DNA of 64,000 nt from Bacillaceae bacterium JMAK1 (GTDB lineage: Bacteria; Bacillota; Bacilli; Bacillales; Marinococcaceae): NCBI GenBank assembly GCA_012970285.1, contig JIBW01000002.1:558001-622000 (forward strand), in the 5' to 3' direction. Within the stretch, counting starts at the first letter, position 1, and every line of letters starts with the position of its first letter. Both the position numbers and the translations under genes were made by a program. The notes below the pieces were generated by a model. It was given only the letters and a program-made list of their open reading frames with translations. It did not search any database and was not told where the DNA came from. Shown here piece after piece: positions 27,614-36,810 of this stretch.

Positions 27614-28987
27614 ATGAAGCCTGAAGACTGTTTACGTTTGCAAATTAGCGATGACCAGATGAAAGTGAGCTGCTTTAAAACAGCAACCATCCATGATCAG
27701 ACAGCGTTCACACGATCTGAAATACTGTCATTTTTAGAAGAGTCGAACATTAACTTTGGCGTAAAAGAAGATGTACTACAAACGCTCACGGAACATCCTA
27801 GACTCGTTTCATTTCCTCTAGTTCTTGCAGAAGGAACGAAGCCGACGAAGGGGGAAGCGGCCTATTTACTACCCGTCGAACAAACACAAGGTGAGCACAT
27901 AGATGAAAGTTTGCCGAAAAATCTTCGAAATGTGACAGTCATTCCGATGGCGATGCAAGGTGAAGTGATCGGAAGAAAAGTCGTTGCAACAAGAGGGATG
28001 GAAGGAAAGACAGTAACTGGGCGTGTATTACCGGGAATCACCGGTCAGGATTTTGTCTTAAGAAATGGCAAAAATACGACCGTGCAAGATAACACGGTCA
28101 TGGCTAGTGTGAGTGGGCAAATGAGTATTGAAGGAAAACGAATTCATGTGTTTCCTGTCTACGAAGTAAATGGTGACTTAACTCTTGAAACCGGCAACAT
28201 TTCGTTTAATGGTAATGTTGTGATTCGTGGTTCTGTCCCTGCAGGATATGAGATTAAAGCGGACGGAGACATCCGAGTTACAGGTATTGTAGAAGGAGCA
28301 ACGCTTCATGCTGGAGGTTCCGTGTTTATTGGAAAAGGCATCGTTGCCCAAGGGAAGGGCTCCGTTACCGCAGAATACGATGTTCAGTGTGAGTACATTA
28401 ATCAAGCTATCGTCACAGCAGGGAACAACATTATGGTTACACAAAGCATTATTCATAGCCGAGTTGACGCAGGTCATTCACTTCTTTGCTACAAGGGGCG
28501 CGGAAATGTTATTGGCGGTAAATGTTCGGCAGGAAAGTATATTCACGTTCGCGAGTCAGGGAATCAACTAAATACGCCGACAAGTCTATACATCGGCTTA
28601 TCAGAACAACGGCTGTCTAAGGAAATTCAATCCAAAGAGATGATCAAAACTGGCAAATCGGAACTCGCCAAATTGCAAAAGCTAAAAACCGCACTTACAG
28701 CGAAGGAATTAAATCAAGGCAACCTAGATGTGAAAGATCGCGTGTTGCTTTTAAGAATTCGGAGTTCCATTGAAGACTGGTTGACGAAAATTTATCTCGC
28801 TCATGATAAAGTTAATGAAATTGAAGAGCAAGATCACTATAACAACGATTCTGTCAGAATTGTCGTCGATAAATTAACACACATGAATACAGTCGCTCAT
28901 TTCGGTAAATATCGCCGATCGGTCACGAAAGACCGCAAATCGGTGACGTTTCGACTGCATGACGGTGAAATTGTCATACAAACATGA
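27614..28987 (+). CDS. FapA family (DUF342) protein
   Basis: A 457-residue protein of the DUF342/FapA family, made of an N-terminal domain, a right-handed parallel beta-helix centre (repeating short strands with Gly turns, about residues 165-320, for example LTLETGNISFNGNVVIRGSV) and a C-terminal coiled-coil segment (about 340-430). The start ATG 27614 follows a GGGGGGAG tract. Members occur next to motility and surface-polysaccharide genes, but the function is not established. B. subtilis has no gene at this place between sigD and swrB. Confidence 0.8.
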   Translation: MKPEDCLRLQISDDQMKVSCFKTATIHDQTAFTRSEILSFLEESNINFGVKEDVLQTLTEHPRLVSFPLVLAEGTKPTKGEAAYLLPVEQTQGEHIDESLPKNLRNVTVIPMAMQGEVIGRKVVATRGMEGKTVTGRVLPGITGQDFVLRNGKNTTVQDNTVMASVSGQMSIEGKRIHVFPVYEVNGDLTLETGNISFNGNVVIRGSVPAGYEIKADGDIRVTGIVEGATLHAGGSVFIGKGIVAQGKGSVTAEYDVQCEYINQAIVTAGNNIMVTQSIIHSRVDAGHSLLCYKGRGNVIGGKCSAGKYIHVRESGNQLNTPTSLYIGLSEQRLSKEIQSKEMIKTGKSELAKLQKLKTALTAKELNQGNLDVKDRVLLLRIRSSIEDWLTKIYLAHDKVNEIEEQDHYNNDSVRIVVDKLTHMNTVAHFGKYRRSVTKDRKSVTFRLHDGEIVIQT

Positions 28988-29016
28988 TAGGGTCGAAGCA
29001 TGAGGGGAGCGAGACA

Positions 29017-29415
29017 ATGTCTACTTTTGCCGTTGTCAGCCTATTACTTCATCTTATTACAATTTCAGTGATCATCTATCTTGTTTACACGAAACCGAAA
29101 GGACATTCTCGTGAAGATATTGATGAAATTGAACAATTGCTCATTCGTTATACGAATAAGATGAAAGAAGACAACAAACACGTATTAAGAACGATTCAGA
29201 ACAGACCTTCATTTGAAGAAGTTCTGCAAGAAGTTACACCAAAGAACGACCAAGAACCTGAGGATAACGTCGTTACTGACTCAAAAGAAGCGAAAGTATT
29301 ACAATTGGCGAATGAAGGTTATAAAGCGGAAAGCATTGCAAAACAATTAGAAATAGGAACAGGAGAAGTGCAACTTCTTCTTAAACTTCATCAAAACGAC
29401 AAAATTTCTCAATGA
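29017..29415 (+). CDS. swrB: SwrB-like membrane-anchored motility protein
   Basis: A 132-residue protein with one N-terminal membrane helix (about 3-23), a charged coiled-coil stretch and a C-terminal helix-turn-helix-like segment (AKVLQLANEGYKAESIAKQLEIGTGEVQLLLKL). This is the layout of SwrB (YlxL), which in B. subtilis promotes C-ring and export activation. The ATG at 29017 sits eight bases after AGGGGAG. It lies between sigD and rpsB, the B. subtilis position, though overall sequence is divergent. Confidence 0.8.
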   Translation: MSTFAVVSLLLHLITISVIIYLVYTKPKGHSREDIDEIEQLLIRYTNKMKEDNKHVLRTIQNRPSFEEVLQEVTPKNDQEPEDNVVTDSKEAKVLQLANEGYKAESIAKQLEIGTGEVQLLLKLHQNDKISQ

Positions 29416-29430
29416 TTCTTCATAACACCC

Positions 29431-29460
29431 TTGCTCTTCTTCTTAAAGATGTGGTATATT
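29431..29460 (+). promoter_or_regulatory. Sigma-A promoter for rpsB
   Basis: TTGCTC at 29431-29436 and TATATT at 29455-29460 are 18 bases apart, and TGG directly before the -10 gives an extended -10. Transcription would begin near 29467 and include the structured rpsB leader. Confidence 0.75.
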
Positions 29461-29466
29461 TACTGA

Positions 29467-29570
29467 CGGTGTTAATACACACGCTTGCGGATTCAAACTT
29501 CGGTGCCCTTAGGCGGTAAGGTTTGAAGATGATGCAATGCGGAGGAAAAAACCGAAGGAGGAAATACATC
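29467..29570 (+). ncRNA. Structured leader of rpsB mRNA
   Basis: About 100 bases of transcribed leader lie between the promoter and the ribosome site. TTCAAAC (29492-29498) and GTTTGAA (29521-29527) form a stem around a loop rich in GGTGCC and GGCGG that can pair again. The layout suggests feedback control by ribosomal protein S2, as is known for other ribosomal protein operons. I cannot assign a named RNA family. Confidence 0.5.
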
Positions 29571-30308
29571 ATGGCAGTTATTTCAATGAAGCAATTGCTC
29601 GAAGCAGGTGTTCATTTCGGTCACCAAACACGTCGTTGGAACCCGAAAATGGATCGCTACATCTTCACAGAAAGAAATGGGATCTACATTATTGATCTTC
29701 AAAAGACAGTTAAGAAAGTGGACGAGTGCTACAAGTACGTTCGCGACCTTGCTGCTGACGGAGGAAAGATTCTATTTGTAGGTACGAAAAAGCAAGCTCA
29801 AGATTCAGTTAAAGAGGAAGCTCTTCGTGCTGGACAATACTACATTAACCAACGTTGGTTAGGTGGTACATTAACGAACTTTGAAACGATCAGAAAGCGT
29901 ATTAAGCGCCTTAAAGATCTTGAAAAAATGCAAGAAGACGGTACTTTTGAAGTTCTTCCAAAGAAAGAAGTTATTCTTCTTCAAAAGGAAATGGACCGTT
30001 TAGAGAAATTCCTCGGTGGAATTAAAGAAATGAAATCTTTACCGGATGCGATCTTCATCGTAGACCCACGTAAAGAGCGCATTGCAGTTGCAGAAGCGCA
30101 CAAATTAAACATTCCAATTATCTCAATCGTTGACACGAACTGTGACCCAGATGAAATCGACTATGTGATTCCTGGTAACGACGATGCAATCCGTGCTGTA
30201 CGTCTTTTAACTTCTAAGATGGCTGATGCAGTTGTTGAGGCGACTCAAACTGAAGAAGTTGTTGAAGAAGAAGTTAAAGAAGAAGCAGTTACTGCAAACG
30301 AAGAATAA
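29571..30308 (+). CDS. rpsB: 30S ribosomal protein S2
   Basis: Small-subunit protein that binds late near the platform and anchors S1-like interactions. From ATG 29571, behind AAGGAGG, it has 245 residues starting [23 protein letters not shown], followed by the family stretches [15 protein letters not shown] and [16 protein letters not shown], and an acidic Glu-rich tail. The upstream in-frame codons belong to the leader and are not family-like. tsf follows after a terminator/attenuator. Confidence 0.97.
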   Translation: MAVISMKQLLEAGVHFGHQTRRWNPKMDRYIFTERNGIYIIDLQKTVKKVDECYKYVRDLAADGGKILFVGTKKQAQDSVKEEALRAGQYYINQRWLGGTLTNFETIRKRIKRLKDLEKMQEDGTFEVLPKKEVILLQKEMDRLEKFLGGIKEMKSLPDAIFIVDPRKERIAVAEAHKLNIPIISIVDTNCDPDEIDYVIPGNDDAIRAVRLLTSKMADAVVEATQTEEVVEEEVKEEAVTANEE

Positions 30309-30326
30309 TATACGGTTCAATTACTG

Positions 30327-30362
30327 GGGTGACAAGGGGAATACCCTTGCACCCCTTTTTTA
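30327..30362 (+). terminator. Terminator/attenuator between rpsB and tsf
   Basis: GGGGTG-A-CAAGGG pairs with CCCTTG-CACCCC around a short loop, followed by six T. It lies within the rpsB-tsf operon, so it probably lowers rather than stops transcription of tsf. Confidence 0.8.
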
Positions 30363-30403
30363 ACAGTTGTTAGTCTTAGGATCAATAAGGAGGATGAATG
30401 TGT

Positions 30404-31285
30404 ATGGCAATCACAGCTAAACTCGTAAAAGAATTACGTGAAAAAACTGGCGCAGGTATGATGGATTGTAAGAAGGCTCTTACAGAAACGAACGGTGACA
30501 TGGAAGAAGCTATTGCTTACCTTCGTGAAAAAGGCATTGCAAAAGCTGCTAAAAAAGCAGACCGCGTTGCTGCTGAAGGGTTAACAAAAGTTGAAATTAA
30601 AGGAAATAAAGCAGTCATCGTTGAAATTAACGCTGAAACGGACTTTGTTGCGAAAAACGAAGGGTTCTTGAACCTCGTTGATACAATTGCAAATCACTTG
30701 CTTGCAACGGAGCCTGCAGATGTCGAAGCAGCACTTCAAACAGAAATGACAGATGGCGGTACGCTTGAGAACTATATTACTGACCAAATGTCTAAAATCG
30801 GCGAGAAAATTTCACTTCGTCGTTTTACAATCGCTGAAAAAGGCGATAACAGCGTATTCGGAGCTTACTTGCACATGGGTGGTAAGATCGGCGTTCTTTC
30901 AGTTGTTGAAGGAACTACTGATGAGCAAATTGCAAAAGACATCTCAATGCACGTTGCTGCAATCAACCCGAAATATGTAAACCGTGACGGTGTACCTGAA
31001 GAAGAAACAAACAAAGAGCGCGAAATTCTTAAGCAACAAGCGCTTAATGAAGGAAAGCCTGAAAACATCGTTGAGAAAATGGTTGAAGGTCGTTTGAAGA
31101 AATTCTTCGAACAAGTTGTTCTTATTGACCAACCATTCGTTAAAGATGGTGACCAAACGGTTGAGAAATTCCTTAAAGCGAACAATGCAACAGTGAAAAC
31201 TTTCGTACGTTACGAAGTTGGCGAAGGTATTGAAAAGCGTGAAGATAACTTTGCAGACGAAGTAATGTCTCAAGTGAAGAAGTAA
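30404..31285 (+). CDS. tsf: Translation elongation factor Ts
   Basis: Nucleotide exchange factor for EF-Tu. From ATG 30404, nine bases after AAGGAGG, it has 293 residues. The N-terminal UBA-like domain ([23 protein letters not shown]) and the TDFVAKN motif at about 80-86 that inserts into EF-Tu are clear. The usual rpsB-tsf-pyrH-frr order is kept. Confidence 0.97.
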   Translation: MAITAKLVKELREKTGAGMMDCKKALTETNGDMEEAIAYLREKGIAKAAKKADRVAAEGLTKVEIKGNKAVIVEINAETDFVAKNEGFLNLVDTIANHLLATEPADVEAALQTEMTDGGTLENYITDQMSKIGEKISLRRFTIAEKGDNSVFGAYLHMGGKIGVLSVVEGTTDEQIAKDISMHVAAINPKYVNRDGVPEEETNKEREILKQQALNEGKPENIVEKMVEGRLKKFFEQVVLIDQPFVKDGDQTVEKFLKANNATVKTFVRYEVGEGIEKREDNFADEVMSQVKK

Positions 31286-31289
31286 AGAG

Positions 31290-31317
31290 ATAGGGAACAC
31301 TTTGTGTTCCCTATTTT
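31290..31317 (+). terminator. Terminator after tsf
   Basis: Perfect stem ATAGGGAACAC / GTGTTCCCTAT with a three-base loop and a short T tract. The T run is short (TTTT), so termination may be partial. Confidence 0.75.
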
Positions 31318-31354
31318 ACAACCTAAATGTTTTAAACACGCAACAAATTGTTAA

Positions 31355-32088
<734 letters not shown>

Positions 32089-32089
<1 letters not shown>

Positions 32090-32646
32090 TGTCAGCAGAA
32101 ATTATGCAAGATGCGAAAGCAAAAATGACAAAGTCAATCGAAGCTCTAAACCGTGAGCTTGCTACACTACGAGCAGGACGTGCAAACCCAGCCCTTCTTG
32201 ATAAAGTCTTAGTAAGTTATTACGGCATGGATACACCACTCAATCAAGTGGCTACAGTGAGTGTCCCAGAAGGACGTTTACTTGTTGTTTCACCATTTGA
32301 TAAGTCATCGATTGCTGAAATTGAAAAAGCAATTTTAAAAGCAGATCTTGGGCTTACGCCGAACAATGATGGTTCAGTCATTCGTATTTCGATTCCAGCG
32401 CTTACTGAAGAGCGTCGTAAAGAGCTTGCAAAGCTCGTTCGTAAATACGCAGAAGATGCTCGCGTATCTGTTCGTAACATTCGTCGTGATGCGAACGACT
32501 CTCTTAAAAAGCAAGAGAAAGATAGTGACATCACAGAAGACGAATCACGTCGTGGTCAAGAAGAAATCCAAAAGTTAACAAACGATCACGTAAAAGAAGT
32601 GGATAGCATCGCGGAAGCGAAAGAGAAAGAAATTATGGAAGTGTAA
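32089..32646 (+). CDS. frr: Ribosome recycling factor
   Basis: Splits post-termination ribosomes with EF-G. The 185 residues show the RRF pattern: [18 protein letters not shown] at about 22-40, the beta-domain with [22 protein letters not shown], and the C-terminal three-helix bundle ([14 protein letters not shown]). Start overlaps pyrH by one base, so translation is coupled. Confidence 0.97.
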
Positions 32647-32662
32647 GTCGCTCCATGCAGAT

Positions 32663-32690
32663 AAAACCCTCTATTTGCAGAGGGTTTTAT
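32663..32690 (+). terminator. Terminator after frr
   Basis: Perfect stem AAAACCCTCT / AGAGGGTTTT with a six-base loop ending in a T run. It closes the pyrH-frr unit just before the uppS promoter. Confidence 0.85.
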
Positions 32691-32691
32691 C

Positions 32692-32720
32692 TTGTACTTG
32701 CACGAAAAATATATTAAAAT
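32692..32720 (+). promoter_or_regulatory. Sigma-A promoter of uppS
   Basis: TTGTAC (32692-32697) and TAAAAT (32715-32720) are 17 bases apart, each one or two mismatches from consensus. It lies right after the frr terminator and drives the uppS-cdsA-dxr-rseP unit. Confidence 0.75.
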
Positions 32721-32739
32721 TAAACCTTCCGCAACCAAT

Positions 32740-32767
32740 AAAAGTAAACGGTAGGTTGTTTACTTTT
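32740..32767 (+). repeat. 10-base inverted repeat in the uppS leader
   Basis: AAAAGTAAAC (32740-32749) and GTTTACTTTT (32758-32767) form a perfect inverted repeat with an eight-base loop, about 15-20 bases downstream of the expected transcription start. It lacks a classical terminator T tail beyond the stem itself. It could be an operator or an mRNA hairpin that influences uppS expression. Confidence 0.7.
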
Positions 32768-32801
32768 GGAGTATTTTACGAACACGAGGCTGGTGCGTAC
32801 A

Positions 32802-33554
32802 ATGTTGGAGAGGTTTTTAAAAAAGCAAAATGAATCTCAAGAGGCGGGGACAATTCTCCACGTCCCAGAGCACGTAGCGATCGTCATGGATGGGAACGGG
32901 AGATGGGCAACAAAACGTGGCCTTCCTCGGAACATCGGTCATCGTGAAGGAATGAAAAGAATTCATGAAATCACAGAAAGTGCAGATGATATCGGGGTGA
33001 AATTCCTTACCCTCTTTGCGTTTTCTACTGAAAATTGGGGTCGTCCACAAACCGAAGTTGATTTCATTTTACGTTTGCCAGAACGCTTTATTGAGAGCGA
33101 GTTACCGAAGTTAATGAAAAACAACGTTCAAGTCAAAATGATGGGATCAAATGATGGTCTTCCGCAGCACACGGTAAATGCGGTGCAAAAAGCAGTCAAT
33201 GAAACGGCAAATAACGATGGAATTGTTTTGAATTTGGCCTTGAACTATGGAGGCCGAGCCGACATTACTCGGGCTGTACAGAAGCTTTGTCTTGAAGTGG
33301 ATGAGGGGAAGCGTGACGCCAATAGCATTACCGAACAAGACATTACAGAGAGCTTATTTAGTCACCATTACCCAGATCCTGATCTCTTCATTCGAACGAG
33401 TGGAGAAATCCGTTTGAGTAATTTCATGCTTTGGCAGATGGCTTATAGTGAATTCGTATTTACGGACGTTTTATGGCCCGATTTCTCAAAAAAAGACTTC
33501 TTAGAAGCGATTGACGTCTATCAAGCGCGCAAGCGTCGATACGGCAGTCTATAA
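32802..33554 (+). CDS. uppS: Undecaprenyl diphosphate synthase (cis-prenyltransferase)
   Basis: Makes the C55 lipid carrier for peptidoglycan and teichoic acid synthesis. From ATG 32802 it has 250 residues, similar to other UppS. The substrate Asp is D30 in VMDGNGRWA; other family motifs are FSTENWGRPQ, LNYGGRADI and the C-terminal DLFIRTSGEIRLSNFMLWQMAYSEF. An in-frame TTG at 32766 lies within an inverted repeat and lacks a good ribosome site, so it is not preferred. Confidence 0.95.
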   Translation: MLERFLKKQNESQEAGTILHVPEHVAIVMDGNGRWATKRGLPRNIGHREGMKRIHEITESADDIGVKFLTLFAFSTENWGRPQTEVDFILRLPERFIESELPKLMKNNVQVKMMGSNDGLPQHTVNAVQKAVNETANNDGIVLNLALNYGGRADITRAVQKLCLEVDEGKRDANSITEQDITESLFSHHYPDPDLFIRTSGEIRLSNFMLWQMAYSEFVFTDVLWPDFSKKDFLEAIDVYQARKRRYGSL

Positions 33555-33565
33555 GGAGATTTCTT

Positions 33566-34360
33566 ATGAAGCTTAGAGTGTTAACAGCAGTTGTAGGACT
33601 CGTCGTTTTATTAATTCCACTTATTGTAGGTGGCCCGCTTTTTCTAGCCCTCGTCGCAGCAATGACCGTCGTTGGGTTTTTTGAGTTGCTTCGTATGAAC
33701 AAAATTCCAATTCTATCAATTCCTGCAGCACTTGGAGTTAGTGCTGCCCTCGTTTTATTACTGACCGGACCGAACTTAGAACGCTTTAACAATGAGACGA
33801 CGCTTGCATGGTTAATTGTCATCTTCATGTTGTTACTGCTCACGACGTTTCTTTCGAACAACCGCTATCATTTTGGTGCTGTTGCATTTGTCGTGTTTTC
33901 GGCGTTATACGTAGGAATCGGTTTTCATTTCTTCTATGCGGCTCGCATTGAATTTGGATTACCATACATATTTTTTGTGTTGCTAGCGATTTGGGCAACA
34001 GACACAGGCGCTTATTTATTCGGAAAGAAATTCGGAAAAACAAAATTATCACCACATATTTCACCGAATAAAACGATTGAAGGTGCAACGGGAGGCTTAC
34101 TATTAGCGCTCATCGTAGGGATTGTTTATAGTCTCTTTTTACCACCTTATGAATCATTATTCGTTACGATTGTCGCTTTACTTGTCATTTCAATAGCTGG
34201 ACAATGTGGGGATTTAGTTGAATCAGCATTTAAACGCTATTACGATGTGAAAGATTCTGGACGAATTCTACCAGGGCACGGAGGGGTACTCGATCGCTTT
34301 GATAGTCTATTATTCGTCTTTCCATTGCTTTATGTTGTGTCGGTCATTTTAGGGGGATAA
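33566..34360 (+). CDS. cdsA: Phosphatidate cytidylyltransferase
   Basis: Makes CDP-diacylglycerol, the branch point for phospholipids. The 264-residue membrane protein has about seven hydrophobic helices and the C-terminal CDS signature: ISIAGQCGDLVESAFKR, then KDSGRILPGHGGVLDRFDS. AAGGAG precedes the ATG, 11 bases after uppS. Standard order uppS-cdsA-dxr-rseP. Confidence 0.96.
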   Translation: MKLRVLTAVVGLVVLLIPLIVGGPLFLALVAAMTVVGFFELLRMNKIPILSIPAALGVSAALVLLLTGPNLERFNNETTLAWLIVIFMLLLLTTFLSNNRYHFGAVAFVVFSALYVGIGFHFFYAARIEFGLPYIFFVLLAIWATDTGAYLFGKKFGKTKLSPHISPNKTIEGATGGLLLALIVGIVYSLFLPPYESLFVTIVALLVISIAGQCGDLVESAFKRYYDVKDSGRILPGHGGVLDRFDSLLFVFPLLYVVSVILGG

Positions 34361-34364
34361 GCAT

Positions 34365-35504
34365 ATGAAAAGAGTTGCCATCATAGGATCAACTGGGTCT
34401 ATCGGTACGCAAACGTTAGACGTTATTCGTGAGCATCGTGATCAGTTCACAGTAGAACTACTCGCATGTGGACGAAACATTCCACTTTTAAAAGAGCAAA
34501 TTGCAGAATTCCAACCGAACGTCGTCTTAATTGAACGTAAAGAAGATCTCTCGCGTTTAGAAGGCCATTTAGGACAGGCGAAAGCTTACGCTGGTGAAGA
34601 AGCAATGTTAGAAGCATTAATGTCACCGAGCATTGATTTCGTTATGAATGCAATGGTCGGGGCACGAGGGTTAAAGCCGACGATGAGTGCGATTAAAGCT
34701 GGGAAGACGATCGGCATTGCGAATAAAGAAACGCTCGTTACCGCAGGACACATCGTAACCGAGGCGTGTAAGAAATACGGTGCTGAATTAATTGCCGTTG
34801 ATAGTGAGCATTCAGCAATTTTGCAAAGCTTACGAGGCAACAAAATGAGCGAAGTGGAACGAATCATCGTGACCGCGTCAGGTGGAAGCTTTAGAGATTG
34901 GTCGTTTGATGAGCTGAAGCGTGCAACGCTTCAAGACGCTCTTAAACATCCGAACTGGTCGATGGGACAAAAAGTAACGATCGACTCAGCAACGATGATG
35001 AACAAAGGTCTTGAAGTGATTGAAGCACGTTGGTTGTTTGATATTGATTATGATCATATTGACGTTTTAATCCACCGTGAGAGCATTATTCATTCACTCG
35101 TTGAGTACAAAGACAAGAGCGTTATGGCACAACTCGGTTCACCAGACATGAAAGTTGCGATTCAATACGCATTGACGTATCCGAATCGACTTGAACTTCA
35201 CGGTACAGAAAGGTTAAACTTGTTGGAAGTAGGCAAGCTTCATTTTGAGCCAACCGACAAAGACCGACACCGTTGTTTAGATCTTGCCATTGATGCTGGG
35301 AGAAAAGGCGGTTCAATGCCGACGGTAATGAATGCGGCGAATGAAATTGCGGTTGAGAAGTTTTTGAAAGAAGAATTGTCGTTCTTAGAAATAGCAGAAA
35401 CTGTAGAAAAAGCGCTCGCAACGCATACGCACATCTCGCACCCTTCGATTGAAGAAGTTCTTAAGATCGATGAAGAGACTCGTCAACGTGTAGCAGCGCA
35501 ATGA
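34365..35504 (+). CDS. dxr: 1-deoxy-D-xylulose 5-phosphate reductoisomerase
   Basis: Second enzyme of the MEP isoprenoid pathway; uses NADPH and a divalent metal. The 379 residues have the NADPH-binding [13 protein letters not shown] at residues 7-19, the metal-binding region with VDSEHSAI (about 148-155) and the flexible loop near [24 protein letters not shown]. It feeds substrate toward UppS, whose gene is two genes upstream. Confidence 0.97.
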   Translation: MKRVAIIGSTGSIGTQTLDVIREHRDQFTVELLACGRNIPLLKEQIAEFQPNVVLIERKEDLSRLEGHLGQAKAYAGEEAMLEALMSPSIDFVMNAMVGARGLKPTMSAIKAGKTIGIANKETLVTAGHIVTEACKKYGAELIAVDSEHSAILQSLRGNKMSEVERIIVTASGGSFRDWSFDELKRATLQDALKHPNWSMGQKVTIDSATMMNKGLEVIEARWLFDIDYDHIDVLIHRESIIHSLVEYKDKSVMAQLGSPDMKVAIQYALTYPNRLELHGTERLNLLEVGKLHFEPTDKDRHRCLDLAIDAGRKGGSMPTVMNAANEIAVEKFLKEELSFLEIAETVEKALATHTHISHPSIEEVLKIDEETRQRVAAQ

Positions 35505-35523
35505 CAGAGAAGGTGGGACGCAC

Positions 35524-36780
35524 GTGCAAACGTTAATAGCCGTCATCATTATTTTTGGCTTGATCGTAGCCATTCACGAATGGGGACATCTTTACTTTGC
35601 GAAGAAAATGGGCATTCTCTGCCGGGAGTTTGCCATTGGCTTCGGACCGAAATTGTATTCCAAAAAGAAAAATGAAACCCTCTATACGATCCGTCTTTTT
35701 CCGATCGGTGGGTTCGTACGCATGGCCGGTGAAGATCCAGAAACAGTTCAGATTAAACCAGGCTATGAAATTGGATTAACGTTTAATGAGCAAGACAAAG
35801 TTAAAGAGATTATTGTCAACAACAAAGCGAAACACCCAGAAGCGAAAGTCGTAAGCGTTGAACGTATTGATCTAGAACATCAACTAAAGATTGATGCATA
35901 CGGCGACGAAGAAGAAGGATTACAGACATATGAAGTTGACCCGAAAGCAGACTTAATCGTCGACGAAGAACGGGATCAAATTGCTCCGTGGAACCGCCAG
36001 TTTGGTTCAAAGAAACCGTGGCAAAAAGCGGTAGCGATTTTTGCAGGACCGTTTATGAACTTCGTTTTAGCGATTGTACTGTTTATAGGGTATGGATTTA
36101 TGGACGGCGTGCCTGTCCCAGAAGTAGGTGAAGTGGCAGAAACATCACCGGCTGAAGAAGTAGGTCTTCAAAACGGGGATACCATTTTAGCGCTTGATGG
36201 ACAAGAAATGAGTGACTGGCGAGAAGTCCAAGAATATATTCAGAATAGCCCGGATGAAGCGATTGCATTTAGCATAGAGCGAGACAGCTCCGTTGAAACG
36301 ATTTCGATTACACCGACTGCTGTGTACCACGAACCTTGGGACCGAGACATCGGTCAAATTGGGATTATACCTGAACGTGATAACGGTGTTTTACTCGTCA
36401 TCCAAAACAGTTTCGTTCAAACATATGAAGTCGTCGAATTAATTTTTGATGTGTTGTCGTTAATTTTCACAGGTGAATTCTCCATTGATATGTTAGCTGG
36501 ACCTGTAGGCATTTATGATGTTACCGGGGACGTTGTTGCACTCGGCTATGAAATGCTATTTTTATGGGCCGGGATGTTAAGTGTAAACATCGGAATCGTG
36601 AACTTACTGCCAATTCCAGCACTAGATGGTGGGCGCCTTGTCTTTATCGGAATTGAGGCGATTCGTGGAAAGCCTCTTGACCCGAATAAAGAAGGAATGG
36701 CACATTTTGTAGGATTTGCCTTACTCATGTTACTCGTACTCATGGTAACATGGAATGACATTACTCGATTGTTCTTATAA
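35524..36780 (+). CDS. rseP: Site-2 intramembrane metalloprotease RseP/RasP
   Basis: Cleaves membrane-embedded anti-sigma factors and signal peptide remnants. GTG start at 35524; 418 residues. The zinc motif HEWGH is at 18-22 in the first membrane helix, and the second metal ligand lies in [11 protein letters not shown] near residue 362. A PDZ domain sits between (about 180-265), and four membrane segments are visible. The loop at about 75-140 is longer and more charged than the bare minimum, as in other Bacillus RasP. Confidence 0.95.
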   Translation: MQTLIAVIIIFGLIVAIHEWGHLYFAKKMGILCREFAIGFGPKLYSKKKNETLYTIRLFPIGGFVRMAGEDPETVQIKPGYEIGLTFNEQDKVKEIIVNNKAKHPEAKVVSVERIDLEHQLKIDAYGDEEEGLQTYEVDPKADLIVDEERDQIAPWNRQFGSKKPWQKAVAIFAGPFMNFVLAIVLFIGYGFMDGVPVPEVGEVAETSPAEEVGLQNGDTILALDGQEMSDWREVQEYIQNSPDEAIAFSIERDSSVETISITPTAVYHEPWDRDIGQIGIIPERDNGVLLVIQNSFVQTYEVVELIFDVLSLIFTGEFSIDMLAGPVGIYDVTGDVVALGYEMLFLWAGMLSVNIGIVNLLPIPALDGGRLVFIGIEAIRGKPLDPNKEGMAHFVGFALLMLLVLMVTWNDITRLFL

Positions 36781-36810
36781 ATCAACTACTAATAAAGCGA
36801 GATGAACGCG

